Below, one piece after another: positions 1 to 9,966 of a stretch of DNA of 64,000 nucleotides. Origin of the DNA: Shewanella frigidimarina (GTDB taxonomy: Bacteria > Pseudomonadota > Gammaproteobacteria > Enterobacterales > Shewanellaceae); contig NZ_RKKE01000002.1 in the NCBI RefSeq assembly GCF_003797125.1, forward strand, positions 347,661 to 411,660, read 5' to 3'. Every line of letters starts with the position of its first letter. The stretch's first letter is position 1. The translations under genes were made by a program, and so were the position numbers. The notes beneath the pieces are model-generated. The model worked only from the letters and a program-made list of their open reading frames with translations. It had not been told where the DNA came from and ran no database searches.

Positions 1-329
1 AGTGGGATAGCAGACATAAGACGGGCATTAACATATGCACGGTGCAAGGCATCACGCATGGCTAAGCCATTCATTACGGTTGCTAACATACCCATGTGAT
101 CGCCCACCACGCGGTTCATACCAGCTTTTGCTAAGCCTTCACCACGAAATAGATTACCACCACCAATAACCACGCCAACTTGAATACCAAGTTCAACAAG
201 CTCTTTCACTTCTTGTGCCATACGATCAAGTACTTTAGGGTCAATGCCGAAGCCTTCTTCACCCATTAATGCTTCACCGCTTAATTTAAGCAGAATACGT
301 CTAAACGCTGGTTTTGGATTGGTGCTCAT
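1..329 (-). CDS. pyrH: UMP kinase, N-terminal part (cut by window edge)
   Basis: Uridylate kinase phosphorylates UMP to UDP in cytoplasmic pyrimidine synthesis. I translated the minus strand by hand; it was open to the window edge, giving 109 residues of the usual ~240. The amino-acid-kinase motifs KLSGEAL (residues 15-21) and GGGNLFRG (56-63) are visible, followed by [19 protein letters not shown], typical of bacterial PyrH. The start at 329 is chosen over an in-frame ATG at 338 because AGGA sits 8 bases upstream of it. It lies downstream of rpsB and tsf, the standard gammaproteobacterial order. The C-terminus is outside the window. Confidence 0.96.
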
Positions 330-345
330 AATTTTCATCCTGATC

Positions 346-373
346 ATAACAAAACCGCAGCGGTTGCTGCGGT
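346..373 (-). terminator. Hairpin terminator between tsf and pyrH
   Basis: On the minus strand ACCGCAGC (366-373) pairs with GCTGCGGT (354-361) around a 4-base loop, followed by TTTTG. It lies directly after tsf, so it probably ends or attenuates rpsB-tsf transcription before pyrH. Confidence 0.75.
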
Positions 374-397
374 CTTAGGGTATTTAGATTAAAGCGA

Positions 398-1249
398 TTA
401 CGCTTTTTTAGTAGCGGCAATTTGCGCAGCTACTTCAGCAGCGAAATCTTCTGCTTTCTTCTCGATACCTTCACCAACTTCTAAACGAATAAAGCTGGTT
501 ACTGTAGCGCCTTTCGACTTAAGAACTTCGCCAACAGTTTTCTTTGGTTCCATGATGAAAGCTTGACCAGTAAGAGAGATCTCACCAGTGAACTTCTTCA
601 TACGACCAACAACCATCTTCTCAGCGATTTCAGCAGGCTTGCCTTCATTCATCGCGATTTCGATTTGAAGCGCTTGCTCTCTTTCTACAAGTTCAGCAGG
701 CACATCTTCAGGGTTTACGAAATCTGGCTTAGAAGCAGCTACGTGCATTGCGATATGCTTTAGTGTTTCTTCATCAGCTTCACCCGCAACAACAACACCA
801 ATACGATCACCGTGACGGTAAGACGCAAGGTTTGCACCATCGATATACTCAACGCGACGAACGTTGATGTTTTCACCGATTTTAGTTACAAGCGCAACAC
901 GAGTTTCTTCAAACTGTGCTTTTAAGTCTTCGATAGACACTTTAGATGCAGCAGCAACATCAAGCACTGCGTTAGCAAATGCTAGGAAGTTTGAGTCTTT
1001 TGCAACGAAGTCAGTTTGACAGTTAACTTCTAAAAGTGCAGCGAAACCTTCGCCATTCTTGATTAGAATTGTACCGTCAGCAGCGATGTTACCGGCTTTT
1101 TTAGCAGCCTTCGCAGCGCCGCTTTTACGCATGTTATCAATCGCTAGTTCGATGTCACCGTCAGTTTCAGTCAGTGCATTCTTACAGTCCATCATGCCAG
1201 CGCCAGTGCGGTCACGAAGTTCTTTAACTTGGGCAGCAGTAATTGCCAT
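398..1249 (-). CDS. tsf: Translation elongation factor Ts
   Basis: EF-Ts is the guanine nucleotide exchange factor that recycles EF-Tu-GDP. The 283 residues match the family length. An N-terminal UBA-like segment with [13 protein letters not shown] is followed by TDFVAK (79-84), the EF-Tu contact signature, and then the two core subdomains. The start at 1249 is preceded by AGAGGA at proper spacing. It follows rpsB on the same strand and is separated from it by a strong hairpin, so the two probably share a promoter with partial read-through. Confidence 0.98.
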   Translation of the reverse strand: MAITAAQVKELRDRTGAGMMDCKNALTETDGDIELAIDNMRKSGAAKAAKKAGNIAADGTILIKNGEGFAALLEVNCQTDFVAKDSNFLAFANAVLDVAAASKVSIEDLKAQFEETRVALVTKIGENINVRRVEYIDGANLASYRHGDRIGVVVAGEADEETLKHIAMHVAASKPDFVNPEDVPAELVEREQALQIEIAMNEGKPAEIAEKMVVGRMKKFTGEISLTGQAFIMEPKKTVGEVLKSKGATVTSFIRLEVGEGIEKKAEDFAAEVAAQIAATKKA

Positions 1250-1287
1250 TGTTAAATCCTCTAATTTAATTCGTCTAATATTGCATT

Positions 1288-1315
1288 TATAAAACAGGGG
1301 CCAAAAGGCCCCTGT
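1288..1315 (-). terminator. Hairpin between rpsB and tsf
   Basis: A perfect 9-bp stem on the minus strand, ACAGGGGCC / GGCCCCTGT with a TTTT loop (1294-1315), is followed by TTTTAT. It fits an attenuator that lowers tsf expression relative to rpsB. Confidence 0.8.
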
Positions 1316-1366
1316 TCACCAATTATCTTATTGGCAAATAAGGGGGATGATAATCATCACGCCTTA

Positions 1367-2095
1367 TTAAACAGCTTCTACGAAACCGTCTTGCTCAGCT
1401 TGAACAGCTAAATCTTGACCACGGCCAGCGTTAGCAGCTGCAGCAACAGAAGAAGTGTACAAACGGATAGCACGCATTGCGTCGTCGTTACCAGGAACGA
1501 TGTAGTTAACACCGTCTGGTGCAGAGTTGGTATCAACAACTGCAACAACTGGAATACCTAGGTTGTTTGCTTCTTTAATAGCGATATGCTCATGGTCAGC
1601 ACCGATAACGAATAATACGTCAGGTAAACCGCCCATGTTCTTGATTCCGCCTAAAGACTTTTCTAACTTGTCTAATTCGCGTGAACGCATTAACGCTTCT
1701 TTCTTAGTTAACTTGTCGAAAGTACCGTCTACAGACTGGCTTTCTAGCTCTTTAAGACGCTTGATTGACTGACGAACAGTTTTCCAGTTAGTTAACATGC
1801 CGCCTAACCAACGATGATCAACATAATACTGATCACAAGAAAGTGCAGATGCTTTGATAGCTTCGCCAGCAGCGCGCTTAGTACCTACGAATAATACTTT
1901 ACCTTTCTTAGAAGCAATGTTGCTAATGAAAGCTAGAGCTTCGTTGAACATTGGTACTGTATGCTCAAGGTTGATGATGTGTACACCATTACGAGCACCG
2001 AAGATGAAAGGCTTCATCTTAGGGTTCCAGTAACGAGTTTGGTGACCGAAGTGAACACCAGCTTGTAGCATGTCGCGCATTGAAACAGTAGTCAT
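1367..2095 (-). CDS. rpsB: 30S ribosomal protein S2
   Basis: S2 is a component of the small ribosomal subunit. The protein begins [19 protein letters not shown], the canonical S2 N-terminus, and is 242 residues long, the family norm. The open frame continues upstream to 2302, but that extension has no S2 similarity and covers the leader, so the ATG at 2095 is the start. It heads the rpsB-tsf-pyrH unit and is divergent from map. Confidence 0.98.
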   Translation of the reverse strand: MTTVSMRDMLQAGVHFGHQTRYWNPKMKPFIFGARNGVHIINLEHTVPMFNEALAFISNIASKKGKVLFVGTKRAAGEAIKASALSCDQYYVDHRWLGGMLTNWKTVRQSIKRLKELESQSVDGTFDKLTKKEALMRSRELDKLEKSLGGIKNMGGLPDVLFVIGADHEHIAIKEANNLGIPVVAVVDTNSAPDGVNYIVPGNDDAMRAIRLYTSSVAAAANAGRGQDLAVQAEQDGFVEAV

Positions 2096-2300
2096 TGTAT
2101 TTACCTTAATGTAAGGGGTTAGACCTCCACGCATCCCATGTTTCGACTTTCTAACTTCTGTTAAGAATGAGAAAGCACCCCGAAAAATGTGTCGATACGT
2201 GTGTGATTTAGTATTTAAGTTAATTGCCATGTATAATGACCGCCATATTTTACGATTTGCCGAACACAATGTATACCTTGCTAAAAAAGCAGCGATTGAC
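2096..2300 (-). promoter_or_regulatory. rpsB 5' leader / intergenic control region
   Basis: About 200 bases separate the rpsB start from the divergent map region. In gammaproteobacteria rpsB has a long structured leader that mediates autoregulation by S2. The length here is consistent with that, but I did not fold it or identify a convincing promoter, so this is a positional call. Confidence 0.35.
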
Positions 2301-2445
2301 ATTGTATTAACTCGAACCGTACAACAACGATCTTACACATAACGGCGCGCTTTATACCATAAACGGCATGTAAATACAAATTTTTGCCGTAAAATCCTTG
2401 GATAAAACAAGCCTATTTTGACCGCCAAAAAGATAGAGAGTTTTC

Positions 2446-3243
2446 ATGAGTATTGTGATCAAAAATGCAGACGAGATAGAAAAAATGCGTGCAGCGGGTA
2501 AATTAGCGGCGCAAGTATTAGAAATGGTAGCTCCACATGTTAAGGCTGGAGTGACCACAAATGAGTTAGACGAAATTTGTGCTAAATACACCGAAGAGCA
2601 AGGTGCTATTTCTGCACCGCTTAATTATCACGGATTTCCGAAGTCTATTTGTACCTCGGTAAATGAAGTCGTATGCCACGGTATTCCTTCTGAGTACGTG
2701 TTGAAAGATGGCGATATGATTAACCTAGATATTACTGTCATCAAAGACGGTTATCATGGTGATACTTCGAAAATGTTTTTAATCGGTGAAGTATCAGCAA
2801 AAGACAAACGTTTGAGCCGCATTGCCCAAGAAAGCTTGTATTTAGCCATTCGTAAAGTGCGTCCTGGTTTAAAATTAGGCGAAATTGGTACAACCATCGA
2901 AAAATTCATCAAAACAAGTAAAACAGGGCTTGATAAGTACTCCATCGTACAAGATTATTGTGGTCATGGTATTGGCACAGGTTTCCACGAAGAACCGCAA
3001 GTTGTTCATTATAAAAATAATGACAAGACCGTGTTAAGACCCGGTATGTGCTTTACGATTGAACCAATGATCAATGCAGGTCGACATACTACTGTGTTGG
3101 ATAAAAGTGATAATTGGACTGTCACAACTTCAGATAGTAAAAACTCTGCACAATGGGAACATACACTTTTAGTGACCCAAACAGGTGTAGAAGTGCTAAC
3201 GTTGCGTGAAGAAGAAGACTTTCCACGTATCATTAATCACTAA
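2446..3243 (+). CDS. map: Methionine aminopeptidase type I
   Basis: Removes the initiator methionine from nascent proteins in the cytoplasm. The 265 residues have the pita-bread fold signatures and all five metal ligands: D95 (NLDIT), D106 (HGDTSKM), H174 (CGHGIG), E206 (TIEPM) and E238 (QWEHT). A GAGAG motif lies a few bases upstream of the ATG. It is followed after 24 bases by glnD and is transcribed away from rpsB, as in E. coli and Shewanella. Confidence 0.98.
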   Translation: MSIVIKNADEIEKMRAAGKLAAQVLEMVAPHVKAGVTTNELDEICAKYTEEQGAISAPLNYHGFPKSICTSVNEVVCHGIPSEYVLKDGDMINLDITVIKDGYHGDTSKMFLIGEVSAKDKRLSRIAQESLYLAIRKVRPGLKLGEIGTTIEKFIKTSKTGLDKYSIVQDYCGHGIGTGFHEEPQVVHYKNNDKTVLRPGMCFTIEPMINAGRHTTVLDKSDNWTVTTSDSKNSAQWEHTLLVTQTGVEVLTLREEEDFPRIINH

Positions 3244-3267
3244 AGACTCAAATTAGTAAGGACATCA

Positions 3268-5841
3268 ATGAATACTGCGCTGGCCGCCAAAAACGCATTA
3301 ATTGACTTAAACCAGCGCTTAGTTGAGCAGTACACTGCAAAACACCCTATTGCTGATATTGTTAAACACCGCAGTCAATTTGTTGATGCTTTACTAACAC
3401 AAACTTGGCAAGATTTTGGCTTACATAATAACCATCTTGCCTTAGTTGCCGTTGGTGGCTATGGTCGTGGTGAATTGCATCCTTATTCAGATATTGACTT
3501 ACTTTTTTTGGTCGACGATGAACAACTATCACCTGAGACTGAAACTAAACTGGGTCAATTCATTACTTACCTTTGGGATACTGGGCTTGAAATAGGCCAC
3601 AGTGTCCGCACAATTGCGCAAACCATTGAGCAAGGTAAAGCAGACATCACCATTGCCACAAATCTCATTGAAGCAAGATTGCTCACAGGTAATGAATATC
3701 TATTTGACGTGTTATACGATGCTATTCGCCAACAAGACTTTTGGCCCTCTTATGACTTTTATAACGCCAAGAAAGATGAACAAACTGCTCGCCATAGTAA
3801 AGCCAGTGCCTTTGATTTAGAACCTAACATTAAAACCTGCCCCGGCGGATTGCGTGATATTCAAACCATCGCATGGGTCGCAATGCGCCACTTTGATGCA
3901 GCTACGCTTGAAGAGCTTGTTGAACACGACTTTTTATCACCAGCAGAATTGGCAGAATTAATTGAATGCCAAAATTTTCTGTGGGAAATCCGTTTTGCAC
4001 TTCACATCACCGCTAATCGCAACGAAAACAGATTATTGTTTGATTTACAGCGACAAATAGCCAGTTTATTAGGTTACGAAGATGCAACTCAATTAGCCGT
4101 CGAACAAATGATGAAACGCTACTATCGTACGGTTCGCCGGGTGATGGAGCTTAATCAAATGCTGCTGCAATTGTTTAAGCGTGCAACATTAGGTCACACT
4201 CAAGCACTGGAAATTCAGCCAATAAGCGAGGCTTATCAACGTCGCGGGCGTTATATTGAAGTGTTAGATGACGATTTATTTAGCCGCCAAAACGAAGAAA
4301 TATTACGTTTATTTCTACTGGTGGCGAAAAACTCTAACATTCAAGAAATTTACGCGCCAACGTTACGATTACTGCGCAATGCCCGTAGAGCTCTAACATC
4401 ACCCTTACAAGAAAATCCCGCCTGTCGTAAAGTGTTTATGGAGATATTAAAACATCCCCGAGGTATTACCGCGCTTTCACTCATGCATCAACACGGGATT
4501 TTATCGTCTTACTTACCGGCTTGGCGCAAGATTGAAGGCCAAATGCAGTTTGATTTATTTCATGCCTATACGGTTGACGAACACACCCATAGATTACTGC
4601 TCAATATTGACCGCTTTTCACAGGCTGAACAAAAAGATGAATTTCCACTAGGCGCCATCTTAATTAATCAGTTGCCGAAAAAAGGCCTATTAGTCCTCGG
4701 GGCCATCTTTCATGATATCGCTAAAGGCCGTGGCGGCGATCACAGCAAATTAGGTTCAAAAGACGCCATCGATTTTTGTAAATTACATGGCATGAATGAT
4801 CATGACGGTCGCTTAGTGGCTTGGTTAGTTGAAAATCACCTCGTGATGTCAATCACCGCTCAGCGCAGAGATATTTCAGACCCTGAAGTGATTGCACTAT
4901 TTGCTGAAAAAGTACGCGATGCAGCGCACTTAAGTTATTTATATTGCCTCACAGTAGCCGATATTTGTGCCACTAATGAGAAAACGTGGAATAACTGGAA
5001 AGGCTCGTTATTACGCGACTTGTATTTTTCAACTCAACGAGTATTAGCTCGGGGTAAAGAAAAACCTATCGATGCTAAAGCACGCGTAAAAGAGATCCAA
5101 GCCAAAGCTAAAAAAGAACTTATTCGTCGTGGCCTCAAAGAAAAAGACATGGATGAACTCTGGTCTCGATTCAAATCTGACTATTTTTTACGTCATCAGC
5201 CAACCCAAGTGGCTTGGCATGCAGAGGCTATTCTAAAACATCATCACGACGAACCATTAGTGTTAATGTCTAAACATACAACGCGGGGTGGGACGGAGCT
5301 TTTTGTCTATAGCAAAGATAAACCAAAACTGTTTGCCACCGTCATGACCGTTTTAGACAATAAAAATATCAATGTTCATGACGCTAATATCATGACATCA
5401 AAAGATAACTATGCACTCGACACCTTTGTGATTTTAGAACAAGATGGCGAGCCAATTATCCAATTGTCACGTATTCAAAGTATTCGTAAAGCACTTGAAA
5501 AAGCCTTGGCCAGTGAAAATCCAAAACTGCCGAAGTTTAGAAAACTAGCTCGGATCATGAAACCTTTTAATGTTGCGACTCATGTGAGTTTCTTACCCAG
5601 TGCTCGCCATGGTACAAGTATGATGGAATTAATCACCCTCGATACCCCAGGCCTATTAGCCAAAGTCGGTGATACGCTCTATCGTTGCAACGTGACATTA
5701 TTAGCAGCCAAAATTACCACTATTGGCGAACGTGCAGAAGATTTTTTCATATTACAAAACCAAAGTGGAACGGCCCTAGATGAGCCACAACAGCAACAAT
5801 TATCTGATGCGCTAGCACTGGCGTTAAAATCATCTAACTAA
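3268..5841 (+). CDS. glnD: PII uridylyltransferase / uridylyl-removing enzyme
   Basis: Bifunctional nitrogen sensor that uridylylates PII (GlnB/GlnK) when glutamine is low and removes UMP when it is high. The 857 residues carry a nucleotidyltransferase motif [15 protein letters not shown] (63-77) with both catalytic aspartates, an HD hydrolase motif [13 protein letters not shown] near residue 481, and two C-terminal ACT domains (about 675-750 and 780-855) that bind glutamine. Slightly shorter than E. coli GlnD (890). It sits between map and dapD, possibly co-transcribed with map. Confidence 0.98.
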   Translation: MNTALAAKNALIDLNQRLVEQYTAKHPIADIVKHRSQFVDALLTQTWQDFGLHNNHLALVAVGGYGRGELHPYSDIDLLFLVDDEQLSPETETKLGQFITYLWDTGLEIGHSVRTIAQTIEQGKADITIATNLIEARLLTGNEYLFDVLYDAIRQQDFWPSYDFYNAKKDEQTARHSKASAFDLEPNIKTCPGGLRDIQTIAWVAMRHFDAATLEELVEHDFLSPAELAELIECQNFLWEIRFALHITANRNENRLLFDLQRQIASLLGYEDATQLAVEQMMKRYYRTVRRVMELNQMLLQLFKRATLGHTQALEIQPISEAYQRRGRYIEVLDDDLFSRQNEEILRLFLLVAKNSNIQEIYAPTLRLLRNARRALTSPLQENPACRKVFMEILKHPRGITALSLMHQHGILSSYLPAWRKIEGQMQFDLFHAYTVDEHTHRLLLNIDRFSQAEQKDEFPLGAILINQLPKKGLLVLGAIFHDIAKGRGGDHSKLGSKDAIDFCKLHGMNDHDGRLVAWLVENHLVMSITAQRRDISDPEVIALFAEKVRDAAHLSYLYCLTVADICATNEKTWNNWKGSLLRDLYFSTQRVLARGKEKPIDAKARVKEIQAKAKKELIRRGLKEKDMDELWSRFKSDYFLRHQPTQVAWHAEAILKHHHDEPLVLMSKHTTRGGTELFVYSKDKPKLFATVMTVLDNKNINVHDANIMTSKDNYALDTFVILEQDGEPIIQLSRIQSIRKALEKALASENPKLPKFRKLARIMKPFNVATHVSFLPSARHGTSMMELITLDTPGLLAKVGDTLYRCNVTLLAAKITTIGERAEDFFILQNQSGTALDEPQQQQLSDALALALKSSN

Positions 5842-5891
5842 TTTTAAACCATAAATTTACGCTACTAATCATTTAATACCGGGAGAAAACA

Positions 5892-6716
5892 ATGGATGCT
5901 TTACGCCAACGCATTGAAGCAGCATTCGAAACACGTCAAGATATCTCACCTTCAAGCGTAGAACCTAGTGTTCGCGCCGATGTTGAAACCGTGATCAATA
6001 TGCTCGATAAAGGCCAAGCACGCGTTGCTGAAAAGATTGACGGAGAATGGCATGTACACCAATGGCTTAAAAAAGCCGTACTCCTGTCTTTCCGCATTTT
6101 TGATAACGGCGTGATTGAAGGTGGCGACACCAAATATTTCGACAAAGTTCCGCAAAAATTTGCCGATTATGATGAAGCCCGTTTCAAAGCAGAGGGCATT
6201 CGAGTTGTGCCACCAGCAACGGTTCGCAAAGGCTCATTTATTGGTAAGAACACGGTATTAATGCCATCTTACGTTAACCTTGGTGCTTATGTTGATGAAG
6301 GCACTATGGTTGATACATGGGCCACTGTTGGTTCGTGTGCGCAGATAGGTAAAAACGTACACTTGTCTGGCGGTGTTGGTATTGGCGGTGTATTAGAGCC
6401 ATTACAAGCAGGTCCAACCATTATTGAAGACAACTGTTTTATTGGTGCTCGCAGCGAAATCGTTGAAGGTGTTGTTGTTGAAGAAGGCAGCGTAATTTCA
6501 ATGGGCGTTTACATTGGTCAAAGCACGCGAATTTTTGATCGTGAAACCGGTGAAGTGCATTACGGTCGTGTTCCCGCTGGCTCGGTTGTCGTATCAGGTA
6601 ACCTACCATCAGCGTGTGGCACATACAGCTTATATGCAGCGATTATTGTCAAAAAAGTTGATGCTAAAACTCGCGGTAAAGTGGGTATCAATGAACTATT
6701 GCGTATTGTTGATTAA
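5892..6716 (+). CDS. dapD: 2,3,4,5-tetrahydropyridine-2,6-dicarboxylate N-succinyltransferase
   Basis: Catalyses the succinyl-CoA-dependent step of lysine/diaminopimelate synthesis. The 274 residues are the family length. The centre is a left-handed beta-helix of hexapeptide repeats (about 110-230) with the segments [18 protein letters not shown] and [23 protein letters not shown] lies upstream of the start. The gene is followed by a strong symmetric terminator. Confidence 0.98.
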   Translation: MDALRQRIEAAFETRQDISPSSVEPSVRADVETVINMLDKGQARVAEKIDGEWHVHQWLKKAVLLSFRIFDNGVIEGGDTKYFDKVPQKFADYDEARFKAEGIRVVPPATVRKGSFIGKNTVLMPSYVNLGAYVDEGTMVDTWATVGSCAQIGKNVHLSGGVGIGGVLEPLQAGPTIIEDNCFIGARSEIVEGVVVEEGSVISMGVYIGQSTRIFDRETGEVHYGRVPAGSVVVSGNLPSACGTYSLYAAIIVKKVDAKTRGKVGINELLRIVD

Positions 6717-6736
6717 TTATATTATCCAACGATAAT

Positions 6737-6766
6737 CTAAAAAAGGCTCCTAGGAGCCTTTTTTGT
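6737..6766. terminator. Bidirectional terminator after dapD
   Basis: The palindrome AAAAAGGCTCCTAGGAGCCT followed by T's has A's on the left and T's on the right, so it can stop transcription from dapD (plus) and from the convergent HD-GYP gene (minus). Confidence 0.85.
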
Positions 6767-6852
6767 TGCCATAAGCACTATGAATTCTGTGGAATGTTAT
6801 GACTTTTATGAGGTTCTGAAACAGCGATATATTGAGTCATCTCACAATGACG

Positions 6853-8748
6853 TTATCGATTGAGTAATGCTGCCGCCAAAATTCGCCAGGTCAACATACC
6901 AATAACTTGTTGCTTATCATTCTGGACGATTAAATAGCTGGCATTAGTTTTTTCCATCGTCAGTTTGGCATCATTCAAAATGGTATGATCGATAATCATA
7001 TTCATTTTATGCACCATCACTTGATGTACACGTTTATTCAGTAAGCTTCTATCTGCTGCACGTTCTGCTGCGGTATTTAAAAATGGACTGTGCCAAAAAG
7101 CTAAAACATGATTATCAACCACGCCTATTGGGCTACGATTTTTTTCAGATAATACCACTGCAACATCCATTTTAGCTTTTTTCATCATAGATTCAGCATG
7201 TTCAAGAGTATGATATTCCTCTAAAAACACAACTGGGGCTAATGACAAACTGCTAACATACTCTTCTTCTTTGAAGTCTTCGACAGCCAGAATATCAATA
7301 CATGCATCCACAACAGCGGCATCAAAGACTTTCCCTCTGCCTTTTAATAACTCTTGGGTTAACACTTCCATTCCCAACGATGGGCGATAAGGTCGATGGC
7401 TAAGAATCGAATCAGCAACGTCGGCGACAGCAATGATCTTGGCCTCAAGTATGATGTCATCCGCTTTTAATCCTTTGGGGTAACCAGAACCGTCTAAGCG
7501 CTCATGATGTTGAAGGATCATTTGCTTAATAGGCCAAGGAAACTCTACTTCATCAACAATTAATGCGCCTTGCTCAGGATGCTGCTTAACCAAACCAAAC
7601 TCAGCATCGCTTAACCTTGAGGGTTTAGATAGAATCTGGCTTGGAATGGCCAACTTACCGATATCGTGGATCAATGAACCCAATTTTAATCCTTCCAATA
7701 CTTCAGGTGTTAAGCCCATTTTCTCGCCAATAAGATAGCTTAACTGCGCAACCGATTTTTGGTGACCCGCGGTATAAGCATCTTTTAATTCTAGCGCTTC
7801 TGAAATGGCACCAATCAACTGCACCAAAATGAGGGTCATCTTTTCTTTTTGCATTTTAATAATGCTAGATTGCCTCGACACTGCTTTCATGGTGCGTGGC
7901 AATTCGACGCTGTGCCACAAAATAGTCGCAAAAATACTTAACGATTTGGCGTCTACTTGGGTATAAGGTTTGTCACGATTGCCAACGCCGATAATGCCAA
8001 CGAGTTTTTTGCGATAATGAATGGGCACACAAAGATGATTACTAAAGGCAAAAAAACCTTGTTGTTGTGTGCGGTTCTCAGAAATACTGGTTAACTCATT
8101 GTGCACCGTCGATTTACGGGTTTGGATGGTTTCGGCCCAAATACCTGAATCAGTTTTATACGTTTGTTGTTTGGTAATCGTAAAATAATCACTAACGTTT
8201 TCACTCCATGTGGTTCGCACAATTTGATTGTTTTTTTCATCAAATATATGCAGATAACCTACAGTAGATTGTGTCAATGAAAGTGCCTGTTTTAATGAAA
8301 TAGCAAACACCATATCACCACTGGCATTAATCACTTCTTCGATTTGATTAAGCCAATCATCACTTGACTGAATCGCTTGATGATAATCAGGATGTAAATC
8401 TGATAACCATGCTTTATCGAGTTCGATTTCTATAAAGGTAATACACCAATGCTCACTGCTTTCTTCTATCGGGGTAACTGTAGCTTGTAGTGCATGACCG
8501 TTGTCATCAACATAATTGATTAGTTGTGAAGTGTGACGATTAGTCAGGTCTATTTGATCATGGGTAAGCATTGAAAAAGAATTAGACAACGGTTGCTTTA
8601 GAATGGCTGATATGGGTTTTTTGACCAATTTGTATAACGGTTCACTCAGCTTAATTAATTCAAGCCTATCATTAAGAATGCCCCAACATAACCCAACTGT
8701 TTTGGGTAATTCTGAAGGTTTTAAGAAAAAATCAGCTTTTTGTAACAT
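6853..8748 (-). CDS. GAF / HD-GYP cyclic di-GMP phosphodiesterase
   Basis: A cytoplasmic signalling protein of 631 residues. The first ~140 residues look PAS-like, residues ~150-300 look like a GAF domain, and ~330-490 form an HD-GYP domain with HDIGK (361-365) and HHERLDGSGYP, the intact catalytic signature for degrading cyclic di-GMP. The last ~130 residues resemble a weak CBS-like pair ending in VIGMLTWR. No membrane segment is evident, so it probably senses an internal ligand through the GAF domain. The start at 8748 follows GGGGAACTGG. It is alone and convergent with dapD. The catalytic assignment is strong; the input signal is unknown. Confidence 0.9.
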   Translation of the reverse strand: MLQKADFFLKPSELPKTVGLCWGILNDRLELIKLSEPLYKLVKKPISAILKQPLSNSFSMLTHDQIDLTNRHTSQLINYVDDNGHALQATVTPIEESSEHWCITFIEIELDKAWLSDLHPDYHQAIQSSDDWLNQIEEVINASGDMVFAISLKQALSLTQSTVGYLHIFDEKNNQIVRTTWSENVSDYFTITKQQTYKTDSGIWAETIQTRKSTVHNELTSISENRTQQQGFFAFSNHLCVPIHYRKKLVGIIGVGNRDKPYTQVDAKSLSIFATILWHSVELPRTMKAVSRQSSIIKMQKEKMTLILVQLIGAISEALELKDAYTAGHQKSVAQLSYLIGEKMGLTPEVLEGLKLGSLIHDIGKLAIPSQILSKPSRLSDAEFGLVKQHPEQGALIVDEVEFPWPIKQMILQHHERLDGSGYPKGLKADDIILEAKIIAVADVADSILSHRPYRPSLGMEVLTQELLKGRGKVFDAAVVDACIDILAVEDFKEEEYVSSLSLAPVVFLEEYHTLEHAESMMKKAKMDVAVVLSEKNRSPIGVVDNHVLAFWHSPFLNTAAERAADRSLLNKRVHQVMVHKMNMIIDHTILNDAKLTMEKTNASYLIVQNDKQQVIGMLTWRILAAALLNR

Positions 8749-8914
8749 CCAGTTCCCCGTTCTTATTTATACAGATCTAACATATCAATACCGTTTGAAT
8801 ATATCACAGTAAATCTAAAAATAGACCATTAATACAGCAGCTTGCTCACAGCTACTTATTCTAAATAAGATAGCATCATTGGATTTAACGTCAAATGATG
8901 CATATCAGTGCACT

Positions 8915-9787
8915 TTAAAACACGACTGTTTTATTACCGTACACCACAACTTGTTCATTTAATACCAATTGCAGCGCTTTACTTAATACGCTTTTTTCAA
9001 CATCACGGCCATTATGGGCTAATTCTTCTGCGCTATAACTGTGATCAACTGAAATGACATCTTGTTTAATAATCGGTCCTTCATCCAAGTGATTATTCAC
9101 AAAGTGTGCTGTTGCACCAATAATTTTAACACCACGATCCCATGCTTGCTTATAAGGTGATGCACCAATGAATGCTGGTAAAAAAGAATGATGAATATTA
9201 ATAATTTTATCTGCAAATGCTGTTACAAACTCAGGTGTTAATACTCGCATATATTTAGCGAGTACAACAAAGTCCGGATCATAAGGTTTTATCACTTTAA
9301 GCATCGCTTGTTCATGTTCTTGACGATTTAAGCCTTCATGACTGACATAATGAAATGGGATATCAAACTTTTCAGTTAATGCCTGCAACACATCATAATT
9401 GCCTACCACAGCAGCAATCTCAACATCCAAGCCACCATAATAAGATTTCATCAGAATATCGCCTAAGCAATGAGCTTCTTTTGTCACCATGATCACGATA
9501 CGTTTTTTACCCATATCAACGAGTTTCATGTGATTTTGAGCTGGCAACACTTCACGTAATTCATTCAGTAAGCGTTCATCATCAAACACCCCTTCAAGCT
9601 CGGCGCGCATAAAAAATCGGCCTTGTGTGTGGTCAACAAATTCGGTGTTTTTAATAATGTTTAATTGATGAGCAAAACAGACGTTGGTGATTTTAGCTAT
9701 TAACCCCTGAGCATCAGCACAATCGGTTATTAGCACTTTTCGTTGTAAATTAGCTTGGGTAATAATGGTTTTATCTTGATGGCTCAC
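8915..9787 (-). CDS. purU: Formyltetrahydrofolate deformylase
   Basis: PurU hydrolyses 10-formyl-THF to THF and formate, balancing one-carbon pools and supplying formate to PurT. The 290 residues comprise an N-terminal ACT domain (~17-90) and a formyltransferase-fold domain (~100-285) with NIHHSFLPAFIGASPYKQA and GATAHFV...DEGPII, the active-site segments. The start is GTG at 9787, with GAGG upstream and no better ATG. It stands alone. Confidence 0.96.
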   Translation of the reverse strand: MSHQDKTIITQANLQRKVLITDCADAQGLIAKITNVCFAHQLNIIKNTEFVDHTQGRFFMRAELEGVFDDERLLNELREVLPAQNHMKLVDMGKKRIVIMVTKEAHCLGDILMKSYYGGLDVEIAAVVGNYDVLQALTEKFDIPFHYVSHEGLNRQEHEQAMLKVIKPYDPDFVVLAKYMRVLTPEFVTAFADKIINIHHSFLPAFIGASPYKQAWDRGVKIIGATAHFVNNHLDEGPIIKQDVISVDHSYSAEELAHNGRDVEKSVLSKALQLVLNEQVVVYGNKTVVF

Positions 9788-9966
9788 GCGTACAACTCCT
9801 CTTAAAATACTGTTTTACAGTGTGCCATTTAAAAAGATTTTTAGGTGATGTTTTTAATGATAAATTCTCATAAAAGATAAATAATCTTGCTTTATATACA
9901 AAATTCTAAAATATGTATAACAAGTTAAGCAACAACTATTATGGCTTAATGGAACAACCGTTGGTA

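Noticed and set aside
2096..2302. N-terminal extension of the rpsB frame to 2302
   Set aside because: Family-conserved S2 begins [10 protein letters not shown] at 2095. The extension has no similarity and covers the leader region.
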